Below, one piece after another: positions 1-6,714 of a stretch of DNA of 10,783 bases (positions within the stretch are counted from its first letter, which is position 1; every line of letters begins with the position of its first letter). Made by a program: the position numbers and the translations under genes. A model generated the notes under the pieces. That model made no database searches. It had not been told where the DNA came from and saw only the letters and a list, made by a program, of their open reading frames with translations. Source of the DNA: an uncultured Lachnospiraceae bacterium (GTDB taxonomy: Bacteria; Bacillota; Clostridia; Lachnospirales; Lachnospiraceae); the NCBI GenBank assembly GCA_910585205.1, contig CAJUCC010000007.1, forward strand, positions 1-10,783, read 5' to 3'.

Positions 1-1533
1 AAGAGTATTGAGCTAGATGAAATATTGAAAATGGATACAGACCGAATTCTTGACGGCGAAACAGAGGATGAAGACGGTGTTTCCTATAACAGTAAAATAA
101 AGAAAATGTCTCAAACAATAAGTTCCATCGATGATATTGGCAGATACGGCTACCGGGTTATTATTTTGGCTAACATAAAAAAAGAGAAGTATAAGCCTTC
201 TCAAATAAAAAAGCTTTCCGGAGGATTTCCCGTAGAAGTTTTCAATTACGAACGCTGTTATAATGAATTGGTTTTTCCGGTTGTCACAGGTTGTTATTAC
301 AGTGCAGATGAAATAAAGATAAGGCTTTCTCTGACAAATAAGGAAAATAATGACGGGCGTATCAGCTATACGGTTCAGACAAAGTATGGAGCATGTAAGA
401 TAATGGTGGCCTTTGTTCCGGTACTTGAGATTGCAAAGGTTGTGGCAAAATATAAAAACTCTATTTTAAAGTTCAATCCAAGATGTTTTCTAAGCCTGAA
501 TAATAATACGATAAATCCTAAAATTAAAAGTACAATAAAAGATAAGATAACCAACGAAATTGCATTATACAATAATGGTATAACAATATTGTCCGATGAT
601 ACTGATTTCAGTTCCAAGGTAGCGATAAAAGATACCGCACAACTGGTTATAAAAAATCCGCAGATTGTGAACGGAGGACAAACGGCATATACAATAGCAT
701 CTATTTACGAAGATGATCCGGATTATATTGAATATTTTGACGGAAAAGAGGTATTGGTGAAAATCATTACTTTTTTAGGAGAGTATAAAGAAAAAGATAA
801 ACTGCTGTTAATCGAAGAACTGTCTAAGGCAACCAATGAACAAACACCCGTAAAAGAAGTTGATCGAAGAGCAAATGACAGAATACAGATCGAATATCAA
901 CAAAATATTTACAGAGATTTTGGATATTTTTATAATAGAAAAATGGGTGAGTTTTATGACGGCTTAAATCATAACTTTATTACGCGGGATAAAATTGTTG
1001 ACCGGACTGTATTTATGCGTGTAGCGTCCAGTATACAGGGAGAAATCGCAAAGGCAAGAAGAAACGGAGATGAATTTTTATTTAAGTCGGAGCATTTTAA
1101 TCAGATTTTTCTTGATACGAATATCTACAGAAAATATATGTATGGATACTTCTGTCATCTGTATTTAACGGAACTCGAAAAGAACTTTGCCAAAACAAAA
1201 AATAACAAATATGGAATCAATACATTTGGCAATGCATTACGATACGGAAAATATGCGGTAACGTATGTTGTTTCACAATATTATTTAGATACAATAGAAT
1301 TAGATGAATATACTAAGAATGCAAGAATGTATACGGATATAATTTTGGGGCAGTGGTTAAATTTTGAAAAGTATGCGACAAAGAAAATACATAACGGCGA
1401 TTACTTTTATCAGGTGACAGGAGAAAACGGACAAAAAGAATACTATTATAATTATGATGGGTATTATAAAGGAAGAACGATCAACGGTGATCTGAAAAAA
1501 TATAATTTTATCATAAATCCAAATAATCTATGA
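1..1533 (+). CDS. AIPR-family protein (abortive-infection phage-resistance family), 5' end outside the window
   Basis: The frame is open from base 1 to a TGA at 1531-1533 and gives at least 510 residues. A TTG at 25 and an ATG at 31 exist, but neither has a convincing ribosome binding site, so the true start is probably upstream of the window. The hallmarks of the AIPR family are visible: NNGIT (571-585), PQIVNGGQT (658-684), then a KATNEQTPVKEVD stretch and a GYFYNRKMGEF-like segment (about 925-955). Members of this family are usually somewhat longer than the part seen here, and the name comes from phage-resistance genes. The biochemical activity is not established, and I see no recognisable nuclease or ATPase motif. 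The gene is much more AT-rich than its neighbours, with many AAA, ATA and TAT codons, which suggests transfer. AIPR genes often lie beside restriction-modification-like genes, but no partner is inside this window. The family call is confident. A defence role is inference. Confidence 0.88.
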   Translation, partial: KSIELDEILKMDTDRILDGETEDEDGVSYNSKIKKMSQTISSIDDIGRYGYRVIILANIKKEKYKPSQIKKLSGGFPVEVFNYERCYNELVFPVVTGCYYSADEIKIRLSLTNKENNDGRISYTVQTKYGACKIMVAFVPVLEIAKVVAKYKNSILKFNPRCFLSLNNNTINPKIKSTIKDKITNEIALYNNGITILSDDTDFSSKVAIKDTAQLVIKNPQIVNGGQTAYTIASIYEDDPDYIEYFDGKEVLVKIITFLGEYKEKDKLLLIEELSKATNEQTPVKEVDRRANDRIQIEYQQNIYRDFGYFYNRKMGEFYDGLNHNFITRDKIVDRTVFMRVASSIQGEIAKARRNGDEFLFKSEHFNQIFLDTNIYRKYMYGYFCHLYLTELEKNFAKTKNNKYGINTFGNALRYGKYAVTYVVSQYYLDTIELDEYTKNARMYTDIILGQWLNFEKYATKKIHNGDYFYQVTGENGQKEYYYNYDGYYKGRTINGDLKKYNFIINPNNL

Positions 1534-1645
1534 TTTGAAAAAGTGCTGTATCAATAAACCTGATGTAAAACCAATATTTACGCACCGATGCAATCATATT
1601 CGACACCATACGCCGGAGCCGACCACAGGAAAGGAGCCAAACTTT
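1534..1645. other. Short intergenic junction between AT-rich accessory DNA and the core genome
   Basis: These 112 bases separate the AIPR stop from the miaA start. The left half is AT-rich like the AIPR gene, and the right half (from about 1580) moves to the composition of miaA. An open frame in phase with miaA runs through it from a TTG at 1535, but its translation matches nothing expected at a MiaA N-terminus. I found no convincing promoter: TTGAAA at 1535-1540 has no -10 box at proper spacing. There is no terminator hairpin with a T-run and no obvious direct repeat marking an insertion. Confidence 0.5.
1628..1636 (+). promoter_or_regulatory. Ribosome binding site of miaA, decides the TTG start
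   Basis: GGAAAGGAG lies nine bases before a TTG at 1646 that is in frame with MiaA. This spacing, together with the position of the P-loop 14 residues later, selects 1646 over the more upstream TTG at 1535. Confidence 0.8.
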
Positions 1646-2605
1646 TTGAACGCCAATACCAATTCCCCTCTGATTATTCTTACCGGCCCCACGGCGGTCG
1701 GTAAAACCCGTCTGTCGGTTTCTCTCGCACAACGGATTGGCGGCGAAATCATTTCCGCCGATTCCATGCAGGTTTACCGGCATATGAATATCGGTTCCGC
1801 CAAGATTACGCCGCAGGAGATGCAGGGGGTTCCCCATCATCTGATCGATATTCTGGAACCGTGGGAAAGCTTTAACATTATGCTGTTTCAGCGATATGCC
1901 GAAACGGCCGTCCGGGAAATATGCGGCCGCGGGCATATTCCCATTCTGGCGGGCGGTACGGGGTTTTATATTCAGGCGGTACTCTATGGCATTGATTTTA
2001 CCGAAGAGGCGCAGGACGGTGCATATCGGGAACGGCTGGAACGGCTTTTTGCGCAACAGGGTGCGGAATCCGTTCATGATATGCTGCGCCGCTGCGACCC
2101 GGTATCGGCCGATGCCATTCACCCGCATAACCGGAAACGGGTTATCCGGGCACTGGAATATTATCACCTGACCGGGGAGCCGATTTCGGCGCATAACGAG
2201 ACACAGCATAAGAAAGAAAGCCAATACAATGCCTGCTATTTTGTCTTGAACGATGACAGACAGCGGATTTATGAGCGGATCGACCGGCGGGTGGAGGAAA
2301 TGCTGGCGGACGGGCTTGTGGAGGAAGTTATCCGGCTGCGGGCAATGGGATGCCGGCGGGATATGGTTTCCATGCAGGGACTTGGCTATAAGGAGATTTT
2401 GGCGTATCTGGACAAAGAGATGACGTTGGAAGACGCCGTTTACCGGATTAAGCGGGATACACGGCATTTTGCGAAGCGGCAGCTTACCTGGTTCCGGCGG
2501 GAGCGCGATGTTATCTGGATTGACAAGGGACAATTCCGCGATGAGGAAGCGGCTGTTCTGGCATTTATGCAGGAGAAGATAAAAGAGAGAGGAATACGGA
2601 TATGA
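1646..2605 (+). CDS. miaA: tRNA dimethylallyltransferase MiaA
   Basis: MiaA transfers a dimethylallyl group from dimethylallyl diphosphate to N6 of A37, next to the anticodon, in tRNAs reading UNN codons. This is the first step to (methylthio-)isopentenyl-A37. The start chosen gives 319 residues, close to the usual length of about 310. The P-loop GPTAVGKT is at residues 14-21 and is followed by the family signature ISADSMQVYRHMNIGSAK. Also present are the GGTGFYIQAVLYG segment, the HNRKRVIRALE helix, and the C-terminal TRHFAKRQLTWFRRE motif that contacts tRNA. The gene ends in an ATGA overlap with the next gene, so the two are co-transcribed and probably translationally coupled. In related Firmicutes miaA commonly follows mutS-mutL; here an AIPR gene lies upstream instead. 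The gene looks intact, and its base composition matches the genes downstream. Confidence 0.96.
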   Translation: MNANTNSPLIILTGPTAVGKTRLSVSLAQRIGGEIISADSMQVYRHMNIGSAKITPQEMQGVPHHLIDILEPWESFNIMLFQRYAETAVREICGRGHIPILAGGTGFYIQAVLYGIDFTEEAQDGAYRERLERLFAQQGAESVHDMLRRCDPVSADAIHPHNRKRVIRALEYYHLTGEPISAHNETQHKKESQYNACYFVLNDDRQRIYERIDRRVEEMLADGLVEEVIRLRAMGCRRDMVSMQGLGYKEILAYLDKEMTLEDAVYRIKRDTRHFAKRQLTWFRRERDVIWIDKGQFRDEEAAVLAFMQEKIKERGIRI

Positions 2606-3933
2606 ATACAGGAGAAAAGCGGCCGACACAGGAGAATATGCGGGAAATGCGCTATAGACCATATCGGTCAATGGGGATTTCGCGGGCGGTATATGACTTC
2701 GGAGAGCGGATATTGGCAGAGCTTGCGGAGCGGTTTGCGGAGATCGATGCGATTGCGGAATACAATCAACTGAAAGTGCTGGAAGCGATGCAGAAGGCGA
2801 AAGTGAGTGAGGCATGTCTGCAGGGCACAACCGGATATGGCTACAATGATCTGGGACGGGAGACACTGGAACAGGTATATGCCGCGGTGTTTCATACGCA
2901 AGACGCACTTGTGCGCCCGCAGATCACATGCGGGACGCACGCGCTGGCGCTGGCGCTGATGAGCAATCTGCGCCCGGGCGACGAACTGCTTTCCCCGGTC
3001 GGGAAACCGTATGATACGCTCGAAGAGGTGATCGGTATCCGCCCGTCCAGAGGTTCCCTGCGGGAATACGGCATTTCTTACCGGCAGGTCGATCTGCTGG
3101 CGGACGGCGGTTTTGATTATCCGGGCATCGAAAAGGCTTTGAACGAAAAAACACGCCTTGTCACCATTCAGCGTTCCAAGGGGTATCAGACACGGCCGAC
3201 GCTCTCGGTGGCACGCATCGGGGAGCTGATTGCCTTTATCAAGGCGCGCCGGCCGGATGTAATCTGTATGGTGGACAACTGTTACGGCGAATTTGTGGAA
3301 ACACAAGAGCCGACCGACGTGGGAGCGGATCTGGTCGTCGGCTCCCTGATTAAAAACCCCGGCGGCGGGCTGGCGCCGATCGGCGGGTATCTGGCCGGAA
3401 CAAAAGAGTGCATCGAAAATGCGGCCTTTCGTCTGACTTCCCCGGGACTGGGCCGGGAAGTGGGCGCGTCACTTTCCGCGCTGCCTTCTTTTTATCAGGG
3501 ATTGTTTCTGGCGCCGTCCGTGACGGCGGGCGCTTTAAAGGGCGCCGTTTTCGCGGCAAATCTCTATGAGAGGCTTGGATTTACGGTGATCCCGGGCGGG
3601 AGCGAATCCCGGCATGACATTATCCAGGCGGTCTCATTCGGCGATCCGGAGATGGTGATCGCTTTCTGTCAGGGAATTCAGGCCGCGGCGCCGGTGGACA
3701 GTCATGTGACGCCGTATCCCTGGGATATGCCCGGCTATGACAGTCAGGTGATTATGGCGGCGGGCGCTTTTGTCTCCGGCGCCTCGATCGAGCTTTCCGC
3801 GGACGGGCCGATCAAGCCGCCTTATGCCGTATATTTTCAGGGCGGGCTGACATGGCAGCATGCCAAGTTCGGCATTTTGAAAACGCTGCAGTTTTTGGTC
3901 GAAAAAGGTCTGATAAAAGGACCTTTTTCATAA
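2602..3933 (+). CDS. Methionine gamma-lyase family / aluminium-resistance family PLP enzyme
   Basis: This 443-residue protein belongs to the fold-type I PLP enzymes annotated as 'aluminium resistance protein' or 'methionine gamma-lyase family protein' (the B. subtilis YnbB type). The cofactor site is clear: K251 in SLIKNPGGG is the expected Schiff-base lysine, and D225 in VDNCYGEF is the residue expected to pair with the pyridine nitrogen. The GTTGYGYNDLGRETLE segment (about residues 76-91) and the TCGTHALALAL segment are also family-typical. By family it would cleave a sulfur amino acid such as methionine or cystathionine, but the true substrate is not settled and the aluminium link is only historical naming. 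The ATG overlaps the miaA stop (ATGA), with a GAGAGG ribosome binding site at 2587-2592. The last codons lie inside an inverted repeat. The family call is firm; the reaction is uncertain. Confidence 0.9.
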   Translation: MNTGEKRPTQENMREMRYRPYRSMGISRAVYDFGERILAELAERFAEIDAIAEYNQLKVLEAMQKAKVSEACLQGTTGYGYNDLGRETLEQVYAAVFHTQDALVRPQITCGTHALALALMSNLRPGDELLSPVGKPYDTLEEVIGIRPSRGSLREYGISYRQVDLLADGGFDYPGIEKALNEKTRLVTIQRSKGYQTRPTLSVARIGELIAFIKARRPDVICMVDNCYGEFVETQEPTDVGADLVVGSLIKNPGGGLAPIGGYLAGTKECIENAAFRLTSPGLGREVGASLSALPSFYQGLFLAPSVTAGALKGAVFAANLYERLGFTVIPGGSESRHDIIQAVSFGDPEMVIAFCQGIQAAAPVDSHVTPYPWDMPGYDSQVIMAAGAFVSGASIELSADGPIKPPYAVYFQGGLTWQHAKFGILKTLQFLVEKGLIKGPFS

Positions 3934-3947
3934 AAAAGGTCGAAAAA
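3897..3947. repeat. Overlapping inverted and direct repeats across the stop codon at 3931
   Basis: GAAAAAGGTC (3901-3910) and GACCTTTTTC (3920-3929) are perfect inverted repeats around a 9-nt loop. The right arm can instead pair with a second copy of the left-arm core, AAAAAGGTC (3933-3941), forming a 9-bp stem with a CATA loop that exposes the TAA stop. The two hairpins exclude each other. GGTCGAAAAA is also directly repeated (3897-3906 and 3938-3947). The first hairpin resembles a bidirectional terminator with an A-tract, a 4-bp GC-containing core and a T-tract, but its T-tract would end transcription just before the stop codon. Confidence 0.6.
3902..3928. terminator. Possible weak intrinsic terminator of the miaA operon
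   Basis: AAAAAGGTC, a loop, then GACCTTTTT is symmetrical, so it could act in either direction. The GC core is only four base pairs, and on the + strand the T-run precedes the TAA by two bases. It is therefore a poor or unusual terminator, and read-through into radC is quite possible. Confidence 0.3.
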
Positions 3948-3963
3948 TTTTCCTGAAATTTTA

Positions 3964-3992
3964 TATACAGAAAATGGGATTTGTGGTAATAT
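3964..3992 (+). promoter_or_regulatory. Candidate sigma-A promoter for radC and the mre cluster
   Basis: TATACA (3964-3969, four of six matches to TTGACA) is followed after 17 bases by TAATAT (3987-3992). The -10 box is preceded by TGG, giving an extended -10 (TGnTAATAT). Transcription would start near 3999-4000, about 80 bases before the preferred radC start. It is the best promoter-like sequence I found in the window, and it sits in the largest gap after the methionine gamma-lyase family gene. Confidence 0.55.
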
Positions 3993-4007
3993 TAACAACG
4001 TACAAAT

Positions 4008-4031
4008 ATGCCGCTTTTCCGAAAGCGGCAT
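4008..4031 (+). other. Perfect 10-bp hairpin in the radC leader
   Basis: ATGCCGCTTT (4008-4017) and AAAGCGGCAT (4022-4031) pair perfectly around a TCCG loop. It would lie about 9-32 bases into the transcript from the promoter at 3964-3992. No T-run follows on the + strand, so it is not a standard terminator. It could stabilise the 5' end or stop read-through. The left arm contains the upstream in-frame ATG of radC, which would be hidden in the stem. Confidence 0.6.
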
Positions 4032-4079
4032 GGCAGAATCAGGAAATCGGGGTTTGTCCGGGCAGAAAAAATTAAATTT

Positions 4080-4799
4080 ATGCAGGATAAACAGCAAAAA
4101 CGGAATCAACAGAAAGCGGAGAGCGCCGTTCTTCACAGAGACGGGCCTTACGAAAAATATCTGGAAAAAGGGGCAGAGCAGCTTTCGGATGCGGAGCTTC
4201 TCGCCATTATTCTCCGGACGGGAACGGTGGGAGAAGATACGGTATCCATTGCCAATAAGGTGCTGTCTTTGTCGGGAGAACGCAGAAACGGCATCCTCGG
4301 CCTTTATCACGTATCACTCGCAGAGCTGATGCGTATTCGCGGAATCGGGCAGGTCAAAGCGATCAAACTGAAATGCATCGCGGAACTGTCGTCCCGGATT
4401 GCACAGAAAACGGCCCGGGAAACACTGCAGATTACCAGACCGGAAACCGTGGCCGATTACTATATGGAGCGCCTGCGGCATTCCGAGCGGGAAAAAGTTC
4501 TCCTGTTACTGATGGATAACCGGAATCATCTGATCGGTGAGCATATACTGTCCGAAGGGACGGTCAATGTGTCTTTGATCTCTCCCAGAGAGATCTTTCT
4601 GACGGCGCTGCGGTTTGGCGCTGTCTATATTATGCTTTTGCACAACCACCCGGGCGGCGATCCCGCGCCGGGCGAGCGCGATATTCTTGCGACGCAGCAG
4701 ATTAAAAAAGCGGCAGAACTGATTGAAATTCCGTTGATTGACCATATTATTATCGGAGATAAAAAATATTTCAGTTTTAAAGAAATGGGTTACTTGTAG
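4080..4799 (+). CDS. radC: RadC family JAB/MPN-domain protein
   Basis: RadC proteins join a helix-hairpin-helix DNA-binding region to a JAMM (JAB/MPN) metalloprotease-like domain. Despite the name, a direct role in DNA repair is doubtful. Visible here are the LSDAELLAIILRTG opening motif, an HhH segment (RIRGIGQVKAIKLKCIAEL) and the JAMM motif H188-x-H190 with D201, read as HNHPGGDPAPGERD. Many family members have HNHPSGD, so the serine is glycine here. I chose the ATG at 4080 (239 residues, near the usual 225-230). An in-frame ATG at 4008 would add 24 residues but lies in the hairpin stem, only about 8 nt from the predicted transcript start and without a ribosome binding site. The 4080 start also lacks a strong binding site, so the exact N-terminus is unsure. 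mreB follows after 18 bases, the usual Firmicute arrangement. Confidence 0.92.
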   Translation: MQDKQQKRNQQKAESAVLHRDGPYEKYLEKGAEQLSDAELLAIILRTGTVGEDTVSIANKVLSLSGERRNGILGLYHVSLAELMRIRGIGQVKAIKLKCIAELSSRIAQKTARETLQITRPETVADYYMERLRHSEREKVLLLLMDNRNHLIGEHILSEGTVNVSLISPREIFLTALRFGAVYIMLLHNHPGGDPAPGERDILATQQIKKAAELIEIPLIDHIIIGDKKYFSFKEMGYL

Positions 4800-4800
4800 A

Positions 4801-4809
4801 AGAAAGGGG
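4801..4809 (+). promoter_or_regulatory. Ribosome binding site of the mreB-like gene, supports its TTG start
   Basis: AGAAAGGGG lies eight bases before the TTG at 4818. That start places the phosphate-1 motif DLGTNN at residues 9-14, as expected for MreB. Confidence 0.75.
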
Positions 4810-4817
4810 CAGTTGAA

Positions 4818-5828
4818 TTGGCAAACAGTGCATTTGGTATCGATCTGGGTACCAACAATATCAAGATTTACAGCAAAGCAGACGACAGTATTATGATCGA
4901 GAAAAATATGATCGCCATTGAAAATAAAAATACGTTATTTGCTTACGGAAATTCCGCCTTCGAGATGTACGAAAAGGCGCCCGGCAATATCCATATTTCC
5001 TATCCGCTCTGTAACGGCGTGATTGCGGACATTAAAAATATGGAAACGCTTGTGAAATTCTTTATCAATGATCTGACAAAAGGAAATGTCAAGGGCGCGG
5101 ATTATTATGTGGCGGTTCCCACCGATATAACGGAGGTGGAGAAACGTGCATTTTATGATCTGATTAAAGACGCCAACGTCAAGGCCAAAAAGATTATGGT
5201 GGTGGAAAAAGCCATTGCCGACGGTCTGGGGATGGATATTGACGTAAAAAATGCACAGGGTGTTCTCCTTGTGAACGTGGGGTATGATACCACGGAAATC
5301 TCGATTCTGTCTCTGGGCGGCATTGTCCTGAGCCACCTGATTAACGTGGGCGGCAAAAAGTTCGACGAAGCCATCCGCTCGGCTGTCAGAAAAGAATTCA
5401 GCCTGATTATCGGCGGAAAAACGGCCGAAAATGTAAAAATATCCCTGCGGGATCTGGAACAGGAGGGCAAGGGCGCGGTTGTCTATGGGCGCGATATTGT
5501 CACCGGTCTGCCGGTGGAGCGGGAAATCCCGACTTCTCTTGTGGATGAAGCGTTATATGAACATTTCAGTACGATTATTGACAATATCAAGGTTATTCTG
5601 GAGCGGACGCCCCCGGAACTGGCGGCCGACATTTACCGCCACGGCGTATATTTCACCGGCGGCGCTTCACAGGTCAGCCATCTGGGCGAATTAATCAGCA
5701 AGGGAACCGGGCTGCAGGTGAACATGGCGGAACAGCCGATCGCCAGCGTTGCCATCGGTCTGTCCCGGATTATCAAAGACGACAATTACAAATCCGTAGC
5801 CTATGCGATTGAAGGAATGGGTAAATAA
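4818..5828 (+). CDS. mreB: MreB-like actin homologue with a divergent nucleotide site
   Basis: MreB forms membrane-bound actin-like filaments that organise the elongation machinery with MreC, MreD and a class B PBP. The protein is 336 residues, normal for the family. It keeps DLGTNN (residues 9-14), PGN and NGVIAD (about 55-71), AVPTDITEVEKRA, SLGGIV, GRDIVTGLP and LERTPPELAADI. The ATP site is altered. By manual alignment with Caulobacter MreB, the catalytic Glu of EEP is K131 (sequence EKA), the phosphate-2 Asp is N153, and the following GG is Y156-D157 (NVGYDTTE in place of DIGGGTTE); T158 is kept. The adenosine motif reads TGGASQVS (5655 on) where TGGGALL is usual. ATP hydrolysis is therefore doubtful, and this may be a specialised or scaffold paralogue with a canonical MreB or Mbl elsewhere. 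TTG start with a strong ribosome binding site; mreC follows after 3 nt. Confidence 0.88.
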   Translation: MANSAFGIDLGTNNIKIYSKADDSIMIEKNMIAIENKNTLFAYGNSAFEMYEKAPGNIHISYPLCNGVIADIKNMETLVKFFINDLTKGNVKGADYYVAVPTDITEVEKRAFYDLIKDANVKAKKIMVVEKAIADGLGMDIDVKNAQGVLLVNVGYDTTEISILSLGGIVLSHLINVGGKKFDEAIRSAVRKEFSLIIGGKTAENVKISLRDLEQEGKGAVVYGRDIVTGLPVEREIPTSLVDEALYEHFSTIIDNIKVILERTPPELAADIYRHGVYFTGGASQVSHLGELISKGTGLQVNMAEQPIASVAIGLSRIIKDDNYKSVAYAIEGMGK

Positions 5829-5831
5829 GCA

Positions 5832-6701
5832 ATGAGTCCTATCATCAGAAGAAAGGGAGAAAAGTTTACGCTGCCAAGCAAGTACCTTCTCCTGATTATC
5901 ACGATTCTCTGTATCTGTCTGATGGTCGTGACATTTACGACGGATCTGTTCGAAGGCCCCGTCAGCGCCGTGGCAGGTTATGTCACCGTACCGTTTCAAA
6001 ACGGTATCACCGAAGTGGGTTCCTGGCTCAGCGACAAATCCGACGAACTGGCCCAGATCAGAATGCTGCTGGAAGAAAATCAGGAATTACGGCGGCAGGT
6101 CGATGAACTGACCATCGAGAACACGATATTACAGCAGGAAAAATACGAACTGAACAATCTGCGGGAACTGTACAAGCTGGACGCGGAATATGCCGGTTAT
6201 GAGAAAGTCGGGGCCCGCATTATCGGGTGGGACGGCGGAAACTGGTTTCATTCCTTTACCATCAACAAAGGAGAGGAAGACGGTCTGGAAGTCGATATGA
6301 ATGTCATGGCCGGCAGCGGCTTGGTCGGCAGAATCGTATCCGTCGGTAAAAACTGGTCCAAAGTCACTTCCATCATCAACGACAATTCCAATGTCAGCGG
6401 CATGGTATTGTCCACATCCGACAATCTGATCGTTTCCGGCGACCTGGAGCTGATGAATGAAGGGCTGATACGGTTTGAACAGCTCGTGGACAGTGACAAT
6501 CAGGTGGCGGCGGGCGATAAGATTGTCACATCGAATATCAGTGACAAATACCTCCCCGGCATCCTGATCGGCTATATCAGCACGATGGAAATGGATTCCA
6601 ATAATCTGACAAAGTCCGGTTATGCGACGCCGGCAGTTGATTTTCAGCATTTAGAAGAAGTGCTCGTTATTCTGGAGAAGAAACAGAGCCTGGAAGACTG
6701 A
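5832..6701 (+). CDS. mreC: Rod shape-determining protein MreC
   Basis: MreC is a bitopic membrane protein that links MreB inside the cell to penicillin-binding proteins outside and is thought to activate PBP2-type transpeptidases. The 289 residues show a basic N-terminus (RRKGEK), one membrane segment at about residues 18-35, a heptad-rich coiled coil at about 69-113, and the beta-rich MreC domain. That domain opens with ARIIGWDGGNWFHSFTINKG and continues through GLVGRIVSVG, the VSGMVL segment, and GDKIVTSNISDKYLPGILIG. The ATG lies three bases after the mreB stop. The nearest purine-rich site, GAAGGA at 5811-5816, is 15 bases away, which is long, so coupling to mreB translation is likely. 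It looks complete. Confidence 0.94.
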   Translation: MSPIIRRKGEKFTLPSKYLLLIITILCICLMVVTFTTDLFEGPVSAVAGYVTVPFQNGITEVGSWLSDKSDELAQIRMLLEENQELRRQVDELTIENTILQQEKYELNNLRELYKLDAEYAGYEKVGARIIGWDGGNWFHSFTINKGEEDGLEVDMNVMAGSGLVGRIVSVGKNWSKVTSIINDNSNVSGMVLSTSDNLIVSGDLELMNEGLIRFEQLVDSDNQVAAGDKIVTSNISDKYLPGILIGYISTMEMDSNNLTKSGYATPAVDFQHLEEVLVILEKKQSLED

Positions 6702-6714
6702 GAAAGGATACGGC

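Noticed and set aside
1535..1580. Promoter for miaA from TTGAAA at 1535
   Set aside because: No reasonable -10 box lies 16-18 bases downstream.
1511..2908. Long minus-strand open frame (465 aa) opposite miaA
   Set aside because: It is antisense to miaA, which has clear motifs throughout, and crosses into two neighbouring genes. It has no recognisable domain and a composition typical of a shadow frame in GC-richer DNA.
4008..4031. Hairpin before radC as an intrinsic terminator
   Set aside because: The stem is perfect, but no T-run follows it on the + strand, and on the other strand only mixed AT sequence follows. I kept it as a structural feature only.
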